Positions 28,975-38,136 of a stretch of 64,000 nucleotides of DNA are shown here, piece after piece. Each line of letters starts with the position of its first letter. Position 1 is the stretch's first letter. The notes under the pieces were generated by a model. That model did no database searches, was not told the origin of the DNA, and saw only the letters and a list, made by a program, of their open reading frames with translations. This stretch comes from Streptomyces wuyuanensis (GTDB lineage: Bacteria > Actinomycetota > Actinomycetes > Streptomycetales > Streptomycetaceae), in the NCBI RefSeq assembly GCF_900103455.1, contig NZ_FNHI01000004.1, forward strand, positions 124,001 to 188,000, written 5' to 3'. The translations under genes and the position numbers were made by a program.

Positions 28975-29090
28975 TCTCTTCCACCCGGGTGGCTGGTCGC
29001 CGAACCGCGGGCCGGCGCCCCGGGACCGCTCTGGGTCTGTCGGTCCGTACTGACGGGCACGCCGCAGGTGGGAGTACTCCCCTCCGCCCG
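28967..29090 (-). ncRNA. yybP-ykoY-type manganese riboswitch
   Basis: A cis-acting RNA leader of terC. On the minus strand P1 is CGGAGG (29086-29081) with CCTCCG (28974-28969). The first loop begins GGAGTACTCC, close to the conserved GGGGAGUA element. A CCGTCAGTACGG stem-loop matches the conserved CGUCA..ACG element, and GAGACCTCC closes the 3' side. The family senses Mn2+ directly and controls TerC/Alx, YkoY and P-type pumps in other bacteria. Identification is by motif order only; a covariance-model search was not possible. Confidence 0.78.
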
Positions 29091-29116
29091 AGGAACACTA
29101 CCCGAAAGACCAAAGG

Positions 29117-29146
29117 ACGGTAAAGGCGAGGATAATGAAGGGTCAA
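29117..29146 (-). promoter_or_regulatory. Vegetative promoter upstream of the terC riboswitch
   Basis: TTGACC (29146-29141), 18-bp spacer, TACCGT (29122-29117). Transcription would start near 29110, about 25 nt before P1 of the riboswitch and 185 nt before the terC ATG. Confidence 0.65.
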
Positions 29147-29290
29147 AGTCGCAGCTCAGCGACTTGACCCCAGAATCGTCCCGAGATCCGGACAGGTCGG
29201 CACGGCGGCATCCGGCCACACCGCAGCGCCCCGCCCATCTCTCGGAGCGGTCCGGTGGCACGCGGGGCCCGCCGGCGCTTGCGCCCGGCG

Positions 29291-31252
29291 TCAGCGCCGC
29301 CAGGTCCGCCGTGCCTCCGCGACCTTCGCCAGCACCTGCCCGAGCACATCGCTTCCCTCCGGAACCGCCGGCGGCTCGTACGTCCAGGCGTGCTGGACCC
29401 ACGGGTCGGCCAGGTGGTCGTCCGGGACCGGGGTGATCCGCAGGAGCGAGCGCCACAGCGGATCGAGCACCGGCCCGTACGCGGAGGCGTCCTCCCGGTC
29501 GGCGACCATCAGCAGGTGGACGCCGACCGCGGGCCCCTCGTCGGCGAGGTAGCGGAGCTGTGTGACGGCCCGGTCGTCGAAGCCGTGCGGGAAGTCGTTG
29601 ACGATCAGTAGCTGCTGGGCGGTGTCCAGATCCGGCGGGAGTGCGTCCGCCGCGCCCCCGCGCACGGCCATCTGCACCAGGTCCACGCGCTGGGTGAGCT
29701 TCGCGAGCACCGCGGAGACCCCCTGGGCGCCGGCCGCGGGCGGCTCGTCCAGCAAGCCCGACCGCATCAGCGGGGCCAGCGAGCGCGCCGCCGAGCCCGC
29801 GGGGTCGATGACGTGCACGGTGAACTCGCCGGCCGGATAGACCGCGAGCAGCCGGGCCGCGTGGGCGACCGCGGTGTCCATGGCGAGCGCGCGCAGCCGC
29901 GCCTCGTCCAGCGTCACGGCGGCCTCCGACGTGCTGCGCCCGCTGTCCACCCACAGGCCGCGTTCCAGCGGCAGCCGGACCAGCATCGGGATACGGAGGT
30001 CGGATCGCTCGGGAAGGTGGAGATCGCCGAGGCGGAGGGCCATCGGGATCTCCATCGGAACGCGGTAGCCGTGCCAGACCGGGCTGTCCCAGCGGGCGAA
30101 CGCCGGTGGCAGGGCGGGCTCGACGACCTCGGACTCGGCGGTCAGCTGGGCGAGGTCGCGGTCGAGGGCCTCGCGGGCGCGTCCCGTCAGCTCCTCGTGC
30201 TTGGCGCGGGCCGCCTCACGGGCGGGGTCCCCGGCGCCGGCGAGCCTGCCGCGCGGGTCGGACAGGGCGCGGTCCAGCTCCTGGTCGAGCCGTGAATCGG
30301 CGAAGTCCACCGCACTGCGGTAGGCCGCCGTCGTCCGGGCCAGGTCCTCGAACATGCCCCAGACCTGGTTGTACAGCCGCTCCTCCATGGACCAGCCGGT
30401 GGCGTCGCCCGCGACGGGCACCGGCGGCCGCCCGGGTTCGGCGGGCGGCACGGCAGGGGGCGGAGGCGGCGGAGCGGTGGACTGCCTGCGCGGGTGCGCG
30501 TAGTTGATGGGACCGCCGTGCGTCTGGGCCGGCGGCTGCGGTGCCGCCGGGTCCGACGGCTGCGGGTCCGCGCCCGAGGTGGTGCCGGAAGCGGGTCCGG
30601 GGTCGGGAGAGGGGCCGGGGTCGCCCGCGGTGGCGGCGGCCGCTGCCGCGTTGTGCCGGACCTCCGTGGTCCGGGGCGGGGGCGTGCCGAGCGTGCGCGA
30701 GAGGCCGGGCTCGACGGCTTCCTGGACGACCGCGGCGACTTCGCCGGCGCGGTCGAGGCCCTGGTCGGTGAGGCAGGCGGCGAGGCCGCCCGCGTACCCC
30801 TGCCCGACGGCGCGGACCTTCCAGGCTCCCTGGCGGCGGTAGAACTCCAGGGCCACGACGGCGGACTCGGTGTCCAGGCCGGTGACGGTGTAGCTGACGA
30901 CCTCGTCGCCGTCCGGCGGACCGACCGAGACGAAGGGCGCGGCGACGGCCCCGAAGCGGACGGGGCGACCCGGCCCCATCGGCAGCGCCAGCAGCACCGT
31001 GACGCGGTGCACCGAGGCAGGGACGGCGTTCAGGTCGACGGCCAGCAGATGGTCGGCGGTGGCCTGGCGGGAGACCTCGATGCCGGGCAGGGCCGGCTGG
31101 GCGGGGTGGGCGACCCACTCGGCGCCCTGCACCCGGCCGGCCTCGTCGCCCAGCATCGCGGCGGCCACGACCGGTTTGCCGGCCGACACCCGGATGTCGA
31201 GTCGAGTGTGGGGCAAGGGGTGGTTCTGCCCCCTGACCAGCTCGGCCGTCAT
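29291..31252 (-). CDS. TerD-like / degenerate FtsK-like fusion protein
   Basis: A 653-residue cytosolic protein I cannot assign to a single named family. The first ~175 residues are TerD-like (LPHTRLDIRVSAGKP, VTVLLALPM, VVALEFYRRQGAWKVRAVGQ). A Pro-rich linker follows (about 205-275, including APPPPPPAVPP). The last ~240 residues resemble the FtsK/SpoIIIE-type ATPase fold (MALRLGDLHLPERSD, LLIVNDFPHGFDDRAVTQL, VGVHLLMVADRED) but the Walker A lysine is missing: the site reads LWVDSGRSTSEAA. It lies between terD and terC. A scaffold in a Ter metal/stress complex is the likely role, by comparison with other Ter neighbourhoods. ATG 31252 chosen. Confidence 0.75.
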   Translation of the reverse strand: MTAELVRGQNHPLPHTRLDIRVSAGKPVVAAAMLGDEAGRVQGAEWVAHPAQPALPGIEVSRQATADHLLAVDLNAVPASVHRVTVLLALPMGPGRPVRFGAVAAPFVSVGPPDGDEVVSYTVTGLDTESAVVALEFYRRQGAWKVRAVGQGYAGGLAACLTDQGLDRAGEVAAVVQEAVEPGLSRTLGTPPPRTTEVRHNAAAAAATAGDPGPSPDPGPASGTTSGADPQPSDPAAPQPPAQTHGGPINYAHPRRQSTAPPPPPPAVPPAEPGRPPVPVAGDATGWSMEERLYNQVWGMFEDLARTTAAYRSAVDFADSRLDQELDRALSDPRGRLAGAGDPAREAARAKHEELTGRAREALDRDLAQLTAESEVVEPALPPAFARWDSPVWHGYRVPMEIPMALRLGDLHLPERSDLRIPMLVRLPLERGLWVDSGRSTSEAAVTLDEARLRALAMDTAVAHAARLLAVYPAGEFTVHVIDPAGSAARSLAPLMRSGLLDEPPAAGAQGVSAVLAKLTQRVDLVQMAVRGGAADALPPDLDTAQQLLIVNDFPHGFDDRAVTQLRYLADEGPAVGVHLLMVADREDASAYGPVLDPLWRSLLRITPVPDDHLADPWVQHAWTYEPPAVPEGSDVLGQVLAKVAEARRTWRR

Positions 31253-31363
31253 CGCCTCTGTCCCCCTCGGTGGTGTGCTGAGCAGCTCCCGGCGGCCTGC
31301 CGCCTCCGGGAGCTGCGCGGTCACGGCGCAGACCGCCGTGTCCTCGTGGTGCGGATCGCGTGC

Positions 31364-31978
31364 CTACAGGTGCGGCAGGATCGACGGCATCAGATCCTGG
31401 AACGTGCGCCCGTTGGCCGAGTTGCCCAGGGCTGTCATCTGCCAGCCGGAGCCGGCGCGGTGCACCTTGGCCATGATCTGGGCGGTGTACTGGCCGCCGC
31501 CGTCGAGCGTGTAGCGGGCGAGTTCCTCGCCGTTGGTCTCGTCGACGATGCGGCAGAACGCGTTCTGCACTTCCTGGAAGGTCTGGCCCGTGAAGGAGTT
31601 GACCGTGAAGACGATCTGGTCGATGTGCACCGGCACCCGCTGCAGATCCACGAGGATCGCCTCGTCGTCGCCGCCCTGACCGGCGCCGCCGACCAGGTTG
31701 TCGCCTGTGTGGCGGACCGAGCCGTCGTCGCTCACGAGGTGGCGGAAGAAGACCACGTCCACCGGCTGCTTGTCGGCGAAAAGCACCGCCGAGGCGTCCA
31801 GGTCGATCTCCCGGGTGCGCGAGCCGAACAGTCCCCGCCGGGGCGCCGCCTGCCAGCCGAGGCCCATCCGCACCGCGGTGAGGGTGCCGCCGCCCTTCTT
31901 CTCCAGGCTGATGGCCTGTCCCTTGGTCAGATTGACGCCGGGACCCCCGGGCGCATTGCCCTTGGATACGTCCACCAC
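31364..31978 (-). CDS. terD: TerD-family calcium-binding stress protein
   Basis: A 204-residue cytosolic TerD protein. The family opening VNLTKGQAISLEKKGGG and the calcium-binding loop DNLVGGAGQGGDDEAILVDL are intact, followed by VFTVNSFTGQTFQEVQNAFC. TerD proteins bind Ca2+ and are tied to tellurite, phage and oxidative-stress resistance. GTG 31978 is preferred because AGAGGGGA lies 6 nt upstream; the ATG six codons earlier would start inside that ribosome site, and the next codon is also GTG. The fusion gene follows by 111 bp on the same strand. Confidence 0.9.
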   Translation of the reverse strand: MVDVSKGNAPGGPGVNLTKGQAISLEKKGGGTLTAVRMGLGWQAAPRRGLFGSRTREIDLDASAVLFADKQPVDVVFFRHLVSDDGSVRHTGDNLVGGAGQGGDDEAILVDLQRVPVHIDQIVFTVNSFTGQTFQEVQNAFCRIVDETNGEELARYTLDGGGQYTAQIMAKVHRAGSGWQMTALGNSANGRTFQDLMPSILPHL

Positions 31979-32108
31979 GCGCTGTCCCCTCTCCATGGTT
32001 CCCCCGCAACCGTCCGTGTGTGCGGTTGGTCAGCACCCTACGCAGTCACGCCGACGGCGCAGCAGGCTTGGTGTGTTTTTGTGGCGGTGTTGAGACACTG
32101 GCCGCGGC

Positions 32109-34259
32109 TCAGGCGATACCGGCTTCCTTCATCTGCCGCAGCTCCTTCTTCAGTTCGCCGACCTCGTCGCGCAGCCGTGCGGCCACCTCGAACTGGAGCT
32201 CGGCCGCAGCCGCTCGCATCCGGTCCGTCATCTCCTCGATGATCCCGGCGAGTTCGGCGGCCGGCCGGTCGCCGGTGATCGCGCCCTTGCCCGCCTTCGC
32301 CGCCTTGCCGGCCTTGCCGTCGGCGCCCTTGACGGAATGCGCGGCCAGCGACGGAACGGGCGCCTTGGCGCCCTTGCCGTCCTTGCCCTGCCGGTAGCCG
32401 GTGCCCAGCAGCTGCTCGGTGTCGACCTCCTCGCGGGCGATGGTGGCGACGATGTCGTTGATCTTCTTGCGCAGCGGCTGGGGGTCGATGCCGTTCGCCT
32501 CGTTGTACGCGATCTGCTTGGCGCGTCGTCGGTTGGTCTCCTCGATCGCCTTCTCCATCGCCGGAGTGATCTTGTCGGCGTACATGTGGACCTGACCGGA
32601 GACATTGCGCGCAGCGCGGCCGATGGTCTGGATCAGCGAGGTGCCGGAGCGCAGGAAGCCCTCCTTGTCGGCGTCGAGGATCGCCACCAGCGACACCTCG
32701 GGGAGGTCGAGGCCCTCGCGGAGGAGGTTGATGCCGACCAGGACGTCGTACTCGCCGGCGCGCAGTTCGCGCAGCAGCTCGATCCGGCGCAGCGTGTCGA
32801 CGTCGCTGTGCAGGTAGCGGACGCGGACGCCCAGCTCCAGGAAGTAGTCCGTCAGGTCCTCGGCCATCTTCTTGGTGAGCGTGGTGACGAGGACGCGCTC
32901 GTCCTTCTCGGTGCGCGTGCGGATCTCGTGCACCAGGTCGTCGATCTGGCCCTCGGTCGGCTTGACGACGACCTCCGGGTCGACCAGGCCGGTGGGGCGG
33001 ATGATCTGCTCGACGGCGCCGTCGGAGCGGGAGAGCTCGTACGTGCCCGGGGTCGCCGACAGATAGACGGTCTGCCCGATCCGCTCCTGGAACTCCTCCC
33101 ACTTCAGCGGCCGGTTGTCGAGCGCGGACGGCAGCCGGAAGCCGTGCTCCACGAGGGTGCGCTTGCGGGACGCGTCCCCCTCGTACATGGCGCCGATCTG
33201 CGGGACCGTGACGTGGGACTCGTCGATGACCAGGAGGAAGTCCTCCGGGAAGTAGTCGAGGAGCGTGTTGGGCGCGCTGCCCGGAAGGCGGCCGTCGAAG
33301 TGCATGGAGTAGTTCTCGACACCGGAGCAGGTGCCGATCTGGCGCAGCATCTCGATGTCGTAGGTGGTGCGCATGCGCAACCGCTGGGCCTCCAGGAGCT
33401 TGCCCTGCTTCTCGAGCTCCGCGAGGCGCTCCTCGAGCTCCCGCTCGATTCCGGTGATCGCCTTCTCCATGCGCTCCGGACCGGCGACGTAGTGGGTGGC
33501 CGGGAAGATGTACAGCTCGTCGTCGTCGCTGATGACCTCGCCCGTGATCGGGTGGAGCGTGGAGAGGGCCTCGATCTCGTCACCGAACATCTCGATCCGG
33601 ACGGCGAGCTCCTCGTACACCGGGAAGATCTCGATCGTGTCGCCGCGGACCCGGAAGGTGCCGCGGGTGAACGCGAGGTCGTTGCGCGAGTACTGGATGT
33701 CCACGAAGCGGCGCAGCAGCTGGTCGCGGTCCATCTCGTCGCCGACCCGGAGCGGGACCATGCGGTCCACGTACTCCTGCGGGGTGCCGAGGCCGTAGAT
33801 GCACGAGACGGAGGCGACCACGACGACGTCCCTGCGCGTGAGCAGGGAGTTCGTCGCGGAGTGGCGCAGACGCTCCACCTCCTCGTTGATGGAGGAGTCC
33901 TTCTCGATGTAGGTGTCCGACTGCGGGACGTACGCCTCGGGCTGGTAGTAGTCGTAGTACGAGACGAAGTACTCGACCGCGTTGTTCGGCAGCAGCTCGC
34001 GGAACTCGTTCGCCAGCTGGGCGGCCAGCGTCTTGTTGGGCGCCATCACGAGGGTCGGGCGCTGGAGCTTCTCGATCATCCAGGCCGTGGTGGCCGACTT
34101 GCCGGTGCCGGTCGCGCCCAGCAGGACGACGTCCTTCTCGCCCGCACGGACCCGCCGGTCGAGCTCGGCGATGGCCGCGGGCTGGTCACCGCTGGGCTTG
34201 TAGGGGCTGACGACCTCGAAGGGCGCCATCGTGCGTTCGATCTCGGTAACGGGCCGCAT
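32109..34259 (-). CDS. uvrB: Excinuclease ABC subunit B
   Basis: Damage-verifying helicase-like core of nucleotide-excision repair. The protein has 716 residues. Walker A is [15 protein letters not shown] near residue 47; the damage-probing beta-hairpin region is [20 protein letters not shown]; motif V/VI regions [20 protein letters not shown] and QTIGRAARN follow; a C-terminal UVR domain ([20 protein letters not shown]) contacts UvrC. A Lys/Gly/Ala-rich insert precedes the UVR domain. The start at 34259 has a TACGGT -10 box exactly 7 nt upstream within a damage-type promoter. The longer open frame is not used. Confidence 0.97.
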   Translation of the reverse strand: MRPVTEIERTMAPFEVVSPYKPSGDQPAAIAELDRRVRAGEKDVVLLGATGTGKSATTAWMIEKLQRPTLVMAPNKTLAAQLANEFRELLPNNAVEYFVSYYDYYQPEAYVPQSDTYIEKDSSINEEVERLRHSATNSLLTRRDVVVVASVSCIYGLGTPQEYVDRMVPLRVGDEMDRDQLLRRFVDIQYSRNDLAFTRGTFRVRGDTIEIFPVYEELAVRIEMFGDEIEALSTLHPITGEVISDDDELYIFPATHYVAGPERMEKAITGIERELEERLAELEKQGKLLEAQRLRMRTTYDIEMLRQIGTCSGVENYSMHFDGRLPGSAPNTLLDYFPEDFLLVIDESHVTVPQIGAMYEGDASRKRTLVEHGFRLPSALDNRPLKWEEFQERIGQTVYLSATPGTYELSRSDGAVEQIIRPTGLVDPEVVVKPTEGQIDDLVHEIRTRTEKDERVLVTTLTKKMAEDLTDYFLELGVRVRYLHSDVDTLRRIELLRELRAGEYDVLVGINLLREGLDLPEVSLVAILDADKEGFLRSGTSLIQTIGRAARNVSGQVHMYADKITPAMEKAIEETNRRRAKQIAYNEANGIDPQPLRKKINDIVATIAREEVDTEQLLGTGYRQGKDGKGAKAPVPSLAAHSVKGADGKAGKAAKAGKGAITGDRPAAELAGIIEEMTDRMRAAAAELQFEVAARLRDEVGELKKELRQMKEAGIA

Positions 34260-34266
34260 GCCATCA

Positions 34267-34289
34267 ACCGTACGACCCCCCACTGACAA
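34267..34289 (-). promoter_or_regulatory. RecA-independent (PafBC-type) promoter of uvrB
   Basis: On the minus strand: TTGTCAGTG, 8 nt, TACGGT, 7 nt, ATG. This is a full match to TTGTCRGTG-N8-TANNNT, the mycobacterial RecA-independent DNA-damage promoter. No LexA-type box is obvious nearby. The mRNA would be leaderless. Confidence 0.75.
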
Positions 34290-34399
34290 CCGGCCCGGGC
34301 CGCGTACGGACGGAGCGCCGGCGTGGGCGCCGCCGTGCGCGGCGGGCGGCACCGGAGCGGACCGGTCCGGGCCGCCGGCGCGCTCTCCGGACCGTCCGG

Positions 34400-35281
34400 T
34401 CAGGGCCGGCGGGCGCGCTGGAAGCCGCGGCGGGCTTCGCCGGAGGGCGCCGACCAGTTCGCCGGCTCGCCGTAGGAGGACCGCCGCTGCGCGGGCACGC
34501 CCACGGCGGTCGCGCGCCCCGTGGCCGGGGTGTGCCGTACCTCCGGGACGCCGGTGAGGAGCGCCGGGTCGGACATGACGATCACCGCAGCCAGGACCAG
34601 GAACACCGCAGGGCCGACCAGCATCGGGGCGAGGAGCATCCCCGATACGTCACCGCCTCCGGCCGGCGAAGCGGCGCCGTGCACATGGACGGTGACGGCC
34701 GCCATGCCGGTGTAGTGCATGCCGCTCACCGCCACGCCCATCACCAGGCCGGCTCCGAGGCTCGGCAGGAAGCCGTGGACGGACACCGCCGCCCACAGCG
34801 CGGCGGTCGCCGCCACGACGGCGATCACCACCGACAGGGCCACGGTCGGGGTGTCGTACTCGAGTCGCCCCCTGAGCTGCATGCCGGCCATGCCCAGGTA
34901 GTGCATGGTCGCGATGCCGAGGCCCGTGATCATGCCTCCGGTGACCAGGGCCATCGTGTTCGCGCCGCGGTGGCCCACGACGAAGATCCCGATGGCGGTC
35001 ATCACGACGGCGACCCCGAGACTGGCGAAGGTGATCACGGGGTCGTAGCCGATCGGCACCTCGTCGACGGCGAAGCCCGTCATCGCCACGAAGTGCATCG
35101 TCCAGATCCCGGAACCGATGGAGACGGCGCCGAGCGCCAGCCAGCCGGGACGTACGGAGCCCCCGCTCCGCAGCGCCCTGGTCGTGCAGCGGAGCCCGAG
35201 CACACCGCCGAGGCACGCCATGAGGTAGGCGGCCGCGGGCGTGACGAGCCCATGGCTGAAACCGTCCACTGTGCCCTGCAT
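34400..35281 (-). CDS. MHYT-domain integral membrane sensor
   Basis: A 293-residue protein with seven predicted membrane helices. It carries the MHYT triplet: [16 protein letters not shown] and SGMHYTGM, each with a Met and His at the membrane face, thought to bind copper and sense a gas such as O2, CO or NO. Unlike many relatives it has no GGDEF/EAL or kinase output domain, only a basic, disordered C-terminal tail. The ATG 35281 start has GAAGGG upstream; the longer frame is discarded. It ends 141 bp from uvrB and is divergent from the MGMT gene. Confidence 0.87.
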   Translation of the reverse strand: MQGTVDGFSHGLVTPAAAYLMACLGGVLGLRCTTRALRSGGSVRPGWLALGAVSIGSGIWTMHFVAMTGFAVDEVPIGYDPVITFASLGVAVVMTAIGIFVVGHRGANTMALVTGGMITGLGIATMHYLGMAGMQLRGRLEYDTPTVALSVVIAVVAATAALWAAVSVHGFLPSLGAGLVMGVAVSGMHYTGMAAVTVHVHGAASPAGGGDVSGMLLAPMLVGPAVFLVLAAVIVMSDPALLTGVPEVRHTPATGRATAVGVPAQRRSSYGEPANWSAPSGEARRGFQRARRP

Positions 35282-35352
35282 CGCGCTATGCCCTTCGCCC
35301 CGTGTGTCGCCAGGTGTCCTCGTGCGTCCCGTCGAGAAGGCCGTCCGCGCCG

Positions 35353-35380
35353 AGCGTATGGCGAGCGCCTCGGCAAGCAA
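35353..35380 (-). promoter_or_regulatory. Candidate promoter of the MHYT gene
   Basis: TTGCTT (35380-35375), 16-bp spacer, TACGCT (35358-35353), giving a leader of about 65 nt. It lies in the 377-bp divergent region 35282-35658, which otherwise holds only the MGMT promoter and no gene. Confidence 0.45.
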
Positions 35381-35628
35381 ACATCGGGAGGGAGTTTTAT
35401 CCGCGGGGAAACCGTGGAGCGGCAGCCGCAGCGCGAGGGTTCCGTTCATCTTGTGTCCATCCTGCGACCGTAAGTGATCGGCTCGCGAGCCCGTTGAACG
35501 TTGATCGCCCGCACGACCGCGCCGGACCGGGCGCCGCCCGCTGGGCTCCGTGTGCCGGACCGGGCTCGCCCCGAGCCCCGGCCGCGCCGCGGAGTCTCCG
35601 GCGCGGGGTTTTCCACAGGCCGGGGCGG

Positions 35629-35651
35629 CTGTCGGTGGCCGGCCGTACGGT
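35629..35651 (+). promoter_or_regulatory. RecA-independent (PafBC-type) promoter of the MGMT gene
   Basis: CTGTCGGTG, 8 nt, TACGGT, 7 nt, ATG. It differs from TTGTCRGTG-N8-TANNNT only at the first base and has the same start-codon spacing as uvrB and uvrC. Confidence 0.7.
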
Positions 35652-35658
35652 GGTCCGC

Positions 35659-36195
35659 ATGAAGAGCTTCGAGTGGACCGTCGTGGACTCGGACATCGGG
35701 CCGCTGCTGCTCGCCGCCACCGAGGACGGGCTGGTGAGCGTCGTCTTCCACGCCCGCGGGGCGGTGCGCGAGCGGGCCCCGGAGCAGCTCGCTGCCCGAC
35801 TGGGCCGCGGGGCCGTCGAGGACGCGACAGGCTCGGGCCGGCTGGCGGAGCCGATACGCCGGCTCGCGGAGTACTTCGCGGGGCGGCGCACGGAGTTCGG
35901 GCTGCCGCTGGACTGGTCGCTGACGTCCGGCTTCAACCGCCAGGTGCTCCGCGAGCTCGCGGAGACGGTGCCGTACGGGTCGGTCGTGGGGTACGGGGAC
36001 CTCGCCGACCGGGTGGGCCGGCCCGGCGCCGCCCAGGCGGTGGGCGCGGCGATGGGGTCGAACCCGCTGCCCCTGGTGGTGCCGTGCCACCGGGTGGTGG
36101 AGAGCGACGGCGGCCTGGGCGGGTTCGGCGGCGGTCTCGAGACCAAGCGGAAGCTGCTGGCGCTGGAGGGGGTGCTGCCGCAGCCGCTCTTCTGA
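35659..36195 (+). CDS. ogt: Methylated-DNA-protein-cysteine methyltransferase
   Basis: Directly reverses O6-alkylguanine by moving the alkyl group to its own cysteine. The protein has 178 residues. The suicide site is C143 in LVVPCHRVV, with the DNA-binding segment TVPYGSVVGYGDLADRVGRP and the recognition stretch AVGAAMGSNPLP just before it. The N-terminal RNase-H-like domain is intact. ATG 35659 is set by the -10 box 7 nt upstream; an upstream in-frame extension is not used. The damage-type promoter groups it with uvrB and uvrC. Confidence 0.94.
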   Translation: MKSFEWTVVDSDIGPLLLAATEDGLVSVVFHARGAVRERAPEQLAARLGRGAVEDATGSGRLAEPIRRLAEYFAGRRTEFGLPLDWSLTSGFNRQVLRELAETVPYGSVVGYGDLADRVGRPGAAQAVGAAMGSNPLPLVVPCHRVVESDGGLGGFGGGLETKRKLLALEGVLPQPLF

Positions 36196-36286
36196 CCGCC
36201 CCGGCGGCAGGACCGCCCGCGGCGGCAGGCGCCGAACACCGACGGCCGGGGTGCCGTCGAGCGGATGTCACTGGCACACTGCGGCA

Positions 36287-37570
36287 GTGGCCAGTACCTC
36301 GCACGATGTGTCCATGACCGCCGGCTCCGTCGATCTGCCCGCCCTGCGCCGCCGGATCACTCCCGTGCTCATCGTGAGCCAGATCCTAGGCGGGCTCGGT
36401 GTCGCGACCGGCATCGCACTGGCCGCCGTACTGGCCCAGCAGGTGAGCGGGTCGGAGGCCCTGTCGGGTCTCGCCCCCACCGCCACAGTCGCCGGGACGG
36501 CGCTGCTCTCCGTGCCCCTCGCCGCGCTGATGACCGCTCGCGGGCGGCGTCCCGGGCTCGTACTGGCCTATGTGATCGGGTCCGCGGGTGCGGGTGTGGT
36601 GGTGCTGGCGTCGGTGATCGGGAACTTCCCGCTCCTTCTGCTGGGCATGGCCGCCTTCGGTGCCGCCTCCTCGGCGAACCTCCAGGCACGGTTCGCCGCC
36701 GCGGACCTCGCCGAGCCGGCGAGACGTGCCCGGGCCATCTCCATGGTGGTGTGGGCGACCACGATCGGCGCGGTCGTCGGACCGAACATCGCGGCACCGG
36801 CGGGCCGGAGTGTCTCCGGCGCCGGGATACCCGAGGCCGCGGGGCCCTTCGTCTGGGCCGCCGGGGTCTTCCTGATCGCCGCGGTGGTCGTCGCCGTGCT
36901 GCTGCGGCCGGATCCGCTGCTCACGGCCCGGGCTCTCGCGCCGTCGGAGGAGGGGGACAAGGAGAAGCGGTCGCTGCGGGCGGGTGTCCGTGCCGTACGG
37001 GAGTCGGCCGGGGCCAGGCTGGCGCTCGTCACGGTCGCGGCGTCGCACACCGCGATGGTGTCGATCATGTCGATGACCCCGCTCGCGCTGAGCCACCACG
37101 GCGCCGGAATCGAGCTGATCGGCCTGGTCATCAGCGGCCACATCGCCGGCATGTACGCCTTCTCCCCGGTGATGGGCGTGCTGTCCGACCGCTTCGGCCG
37201 GCTCTCGGTGATCGGCCTCGCCGTGGGGCTGCTGTCGTGCGCCGCGTTGCTCGCCGGTACGGCGGGGGCGAGCCACGGCCGTACCGCGGCGGGGCTGTTC
37301 CTGCTCGGCCTCGGCTGGTCCGCGGGCCTGGTCTCCGGCTCGGCGCTCCTCACCGACTCCGTGCCGGGACCCGCCCGGGCCGCGGTCCAGGGCCTGTCCG
37401 ACCTGACCATGAACGCGGCGGCGGGCATCGGCGGTGTGATGGCCGGGCTGATCGTGGCGCAGGGAGGCTACGGCGTGCTCAACCTCGTCGGAGCGTGTCT
37501 GCTGCTGCCGCTCGCGGCGCTCGCCGTCCGCCGCGCCCTCACCCGGGGCGGCGCGGCGGCCGAGGACTGA
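36287..37570 (+). CDS. MFS transporter, drug-efflux-like
   Basis: A 427-residue membrane protein with 12 predicted helices. The loop 2-3 motif TARGRRPGLVLAY and the second-half SPVMGVLSDRFGRLSVIGL are MFS signature A. GLFLLGLGWSAGLVSGSALL and RAAVQGLSDLTMNAAAGIGG are typical of the actinobacterial YfmO/MdtG-like group. The substrate is unknown. GTG 36287 is preferred (CACACT 6 nt upstream could be a -10), but ATG 36314 would also serve. It is convergent with the cupin gene, only 20 bp apart. Confidence 0.85.
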   Translation: MASTSHDVSMTAGSVDLPALRRRITPVLIVSQILGGLGVATGIALAAVLAQQVSGSEALSGLAPTATVAGTALLSVPLAALMTARGRRPGLVLAYVIGSAGAGVVVLASVIGNFPLLLLGMAAFGAASSANLQARFAAADLAEPARRARAISMVVWATTIGAVVGPNIAAPAGRSVSGAGIPEAAGPFVWAAGVFLIAAVVVAVLLRPDPLLTARALAPSEEGDKEKRSLRAGVRAVRESAGARLALVTVAASHTAMVSIMSMTPLALSHHGAGIELIGLVISGHIAGMYAFSPVMGVLSDRFGRLSVIGLAVGLLSCAALLAGTAGASHGRTAAGLFLLGLGWSAGLVSGSALLTDSVPGPARAAVQGLSDLTMNAAAGIGGVMAGLIVAQGGYGVLNLVGACLLLPLAALAVRRALTRGGAAAED

Positions 37571-37589
37571 CCGACGGACGGCCGACGCG

Positions 37590-37967
37590 TCACCGGCTGA
37601 TGTGGTACGCCTTGCGCAGCGTCTCGTGCACCGTCCACGTCGTACGGTCGCCCTCCCGCAGCACGCAGGCGTCGCCCGGCCCGATCTCCAGCGTGGCGCC
37701 GCCCTCGACCTCGACCGTGGCGCGCCCGCTCACGACGACGAACAGCTCGTCGGCCTCCGTGTCGGTGACCACGCCGGGGGTGATCTGCCAGAGGCCGCGC
37801 ACCTGCTTCCCGTCCTCGGACTCCCACAGCACCTTGCCCGTCACCACCGGGTCCCCCGAGACGATCTGCGCCGGGTCGAGGGGCTCGGGCACCAGCTCCG
37901 CGTCCGGGATGTGCACGACGAACGAAGGAGAAGAAGGCCCGGCAACTGAGTGATCAAAGGTCGTCAT
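37590..37967 (-). CDS. Cupin-domain protein
   Basis: A 125-residue small beta-barrel protein. The cupin core is visible: WQITPGVVTDTEADELFVVV, then TVEVEGGATLEIGPGDACVL. The first-motif histidines of enzymatic cupins are replaced (G-V-V-T-D), so metal-dependent catalysis is doubtful; it is closer to the DUF861/(S)-ureidoglycine aminohydrolase-like subgroup in layout. Divergent from the C39-like peptidase gene. Confidence 0.83.
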   Translation of the reverse strand: MTTFDHSVAGPSSPSFVVHIPDAELVPEPLDPAQIVSGDPVVTGKVLWESEDGKQVRGLWQITPGVVTDTEADELFVVVSGRATVEVEGGATLEIGPGDACVLREGDRTTWTVHETLRKAYHISR

Positions 37968-38136
37968 GGCGGCTCACCTTAGCGGGCGAAAGATCCGCGG
38001 CACCCGGCGAGCCGCCCCGGGCGGCACAGGGGCAGGGGGCACCGTCGTGGTACGCCCCCAGCTGCCCACGCGCAAAGGCGTGCGACACCCACGGCAGCGC
38101 TTGCCCGAGTTCCACCTCGTACAGGAGCGACCACCG

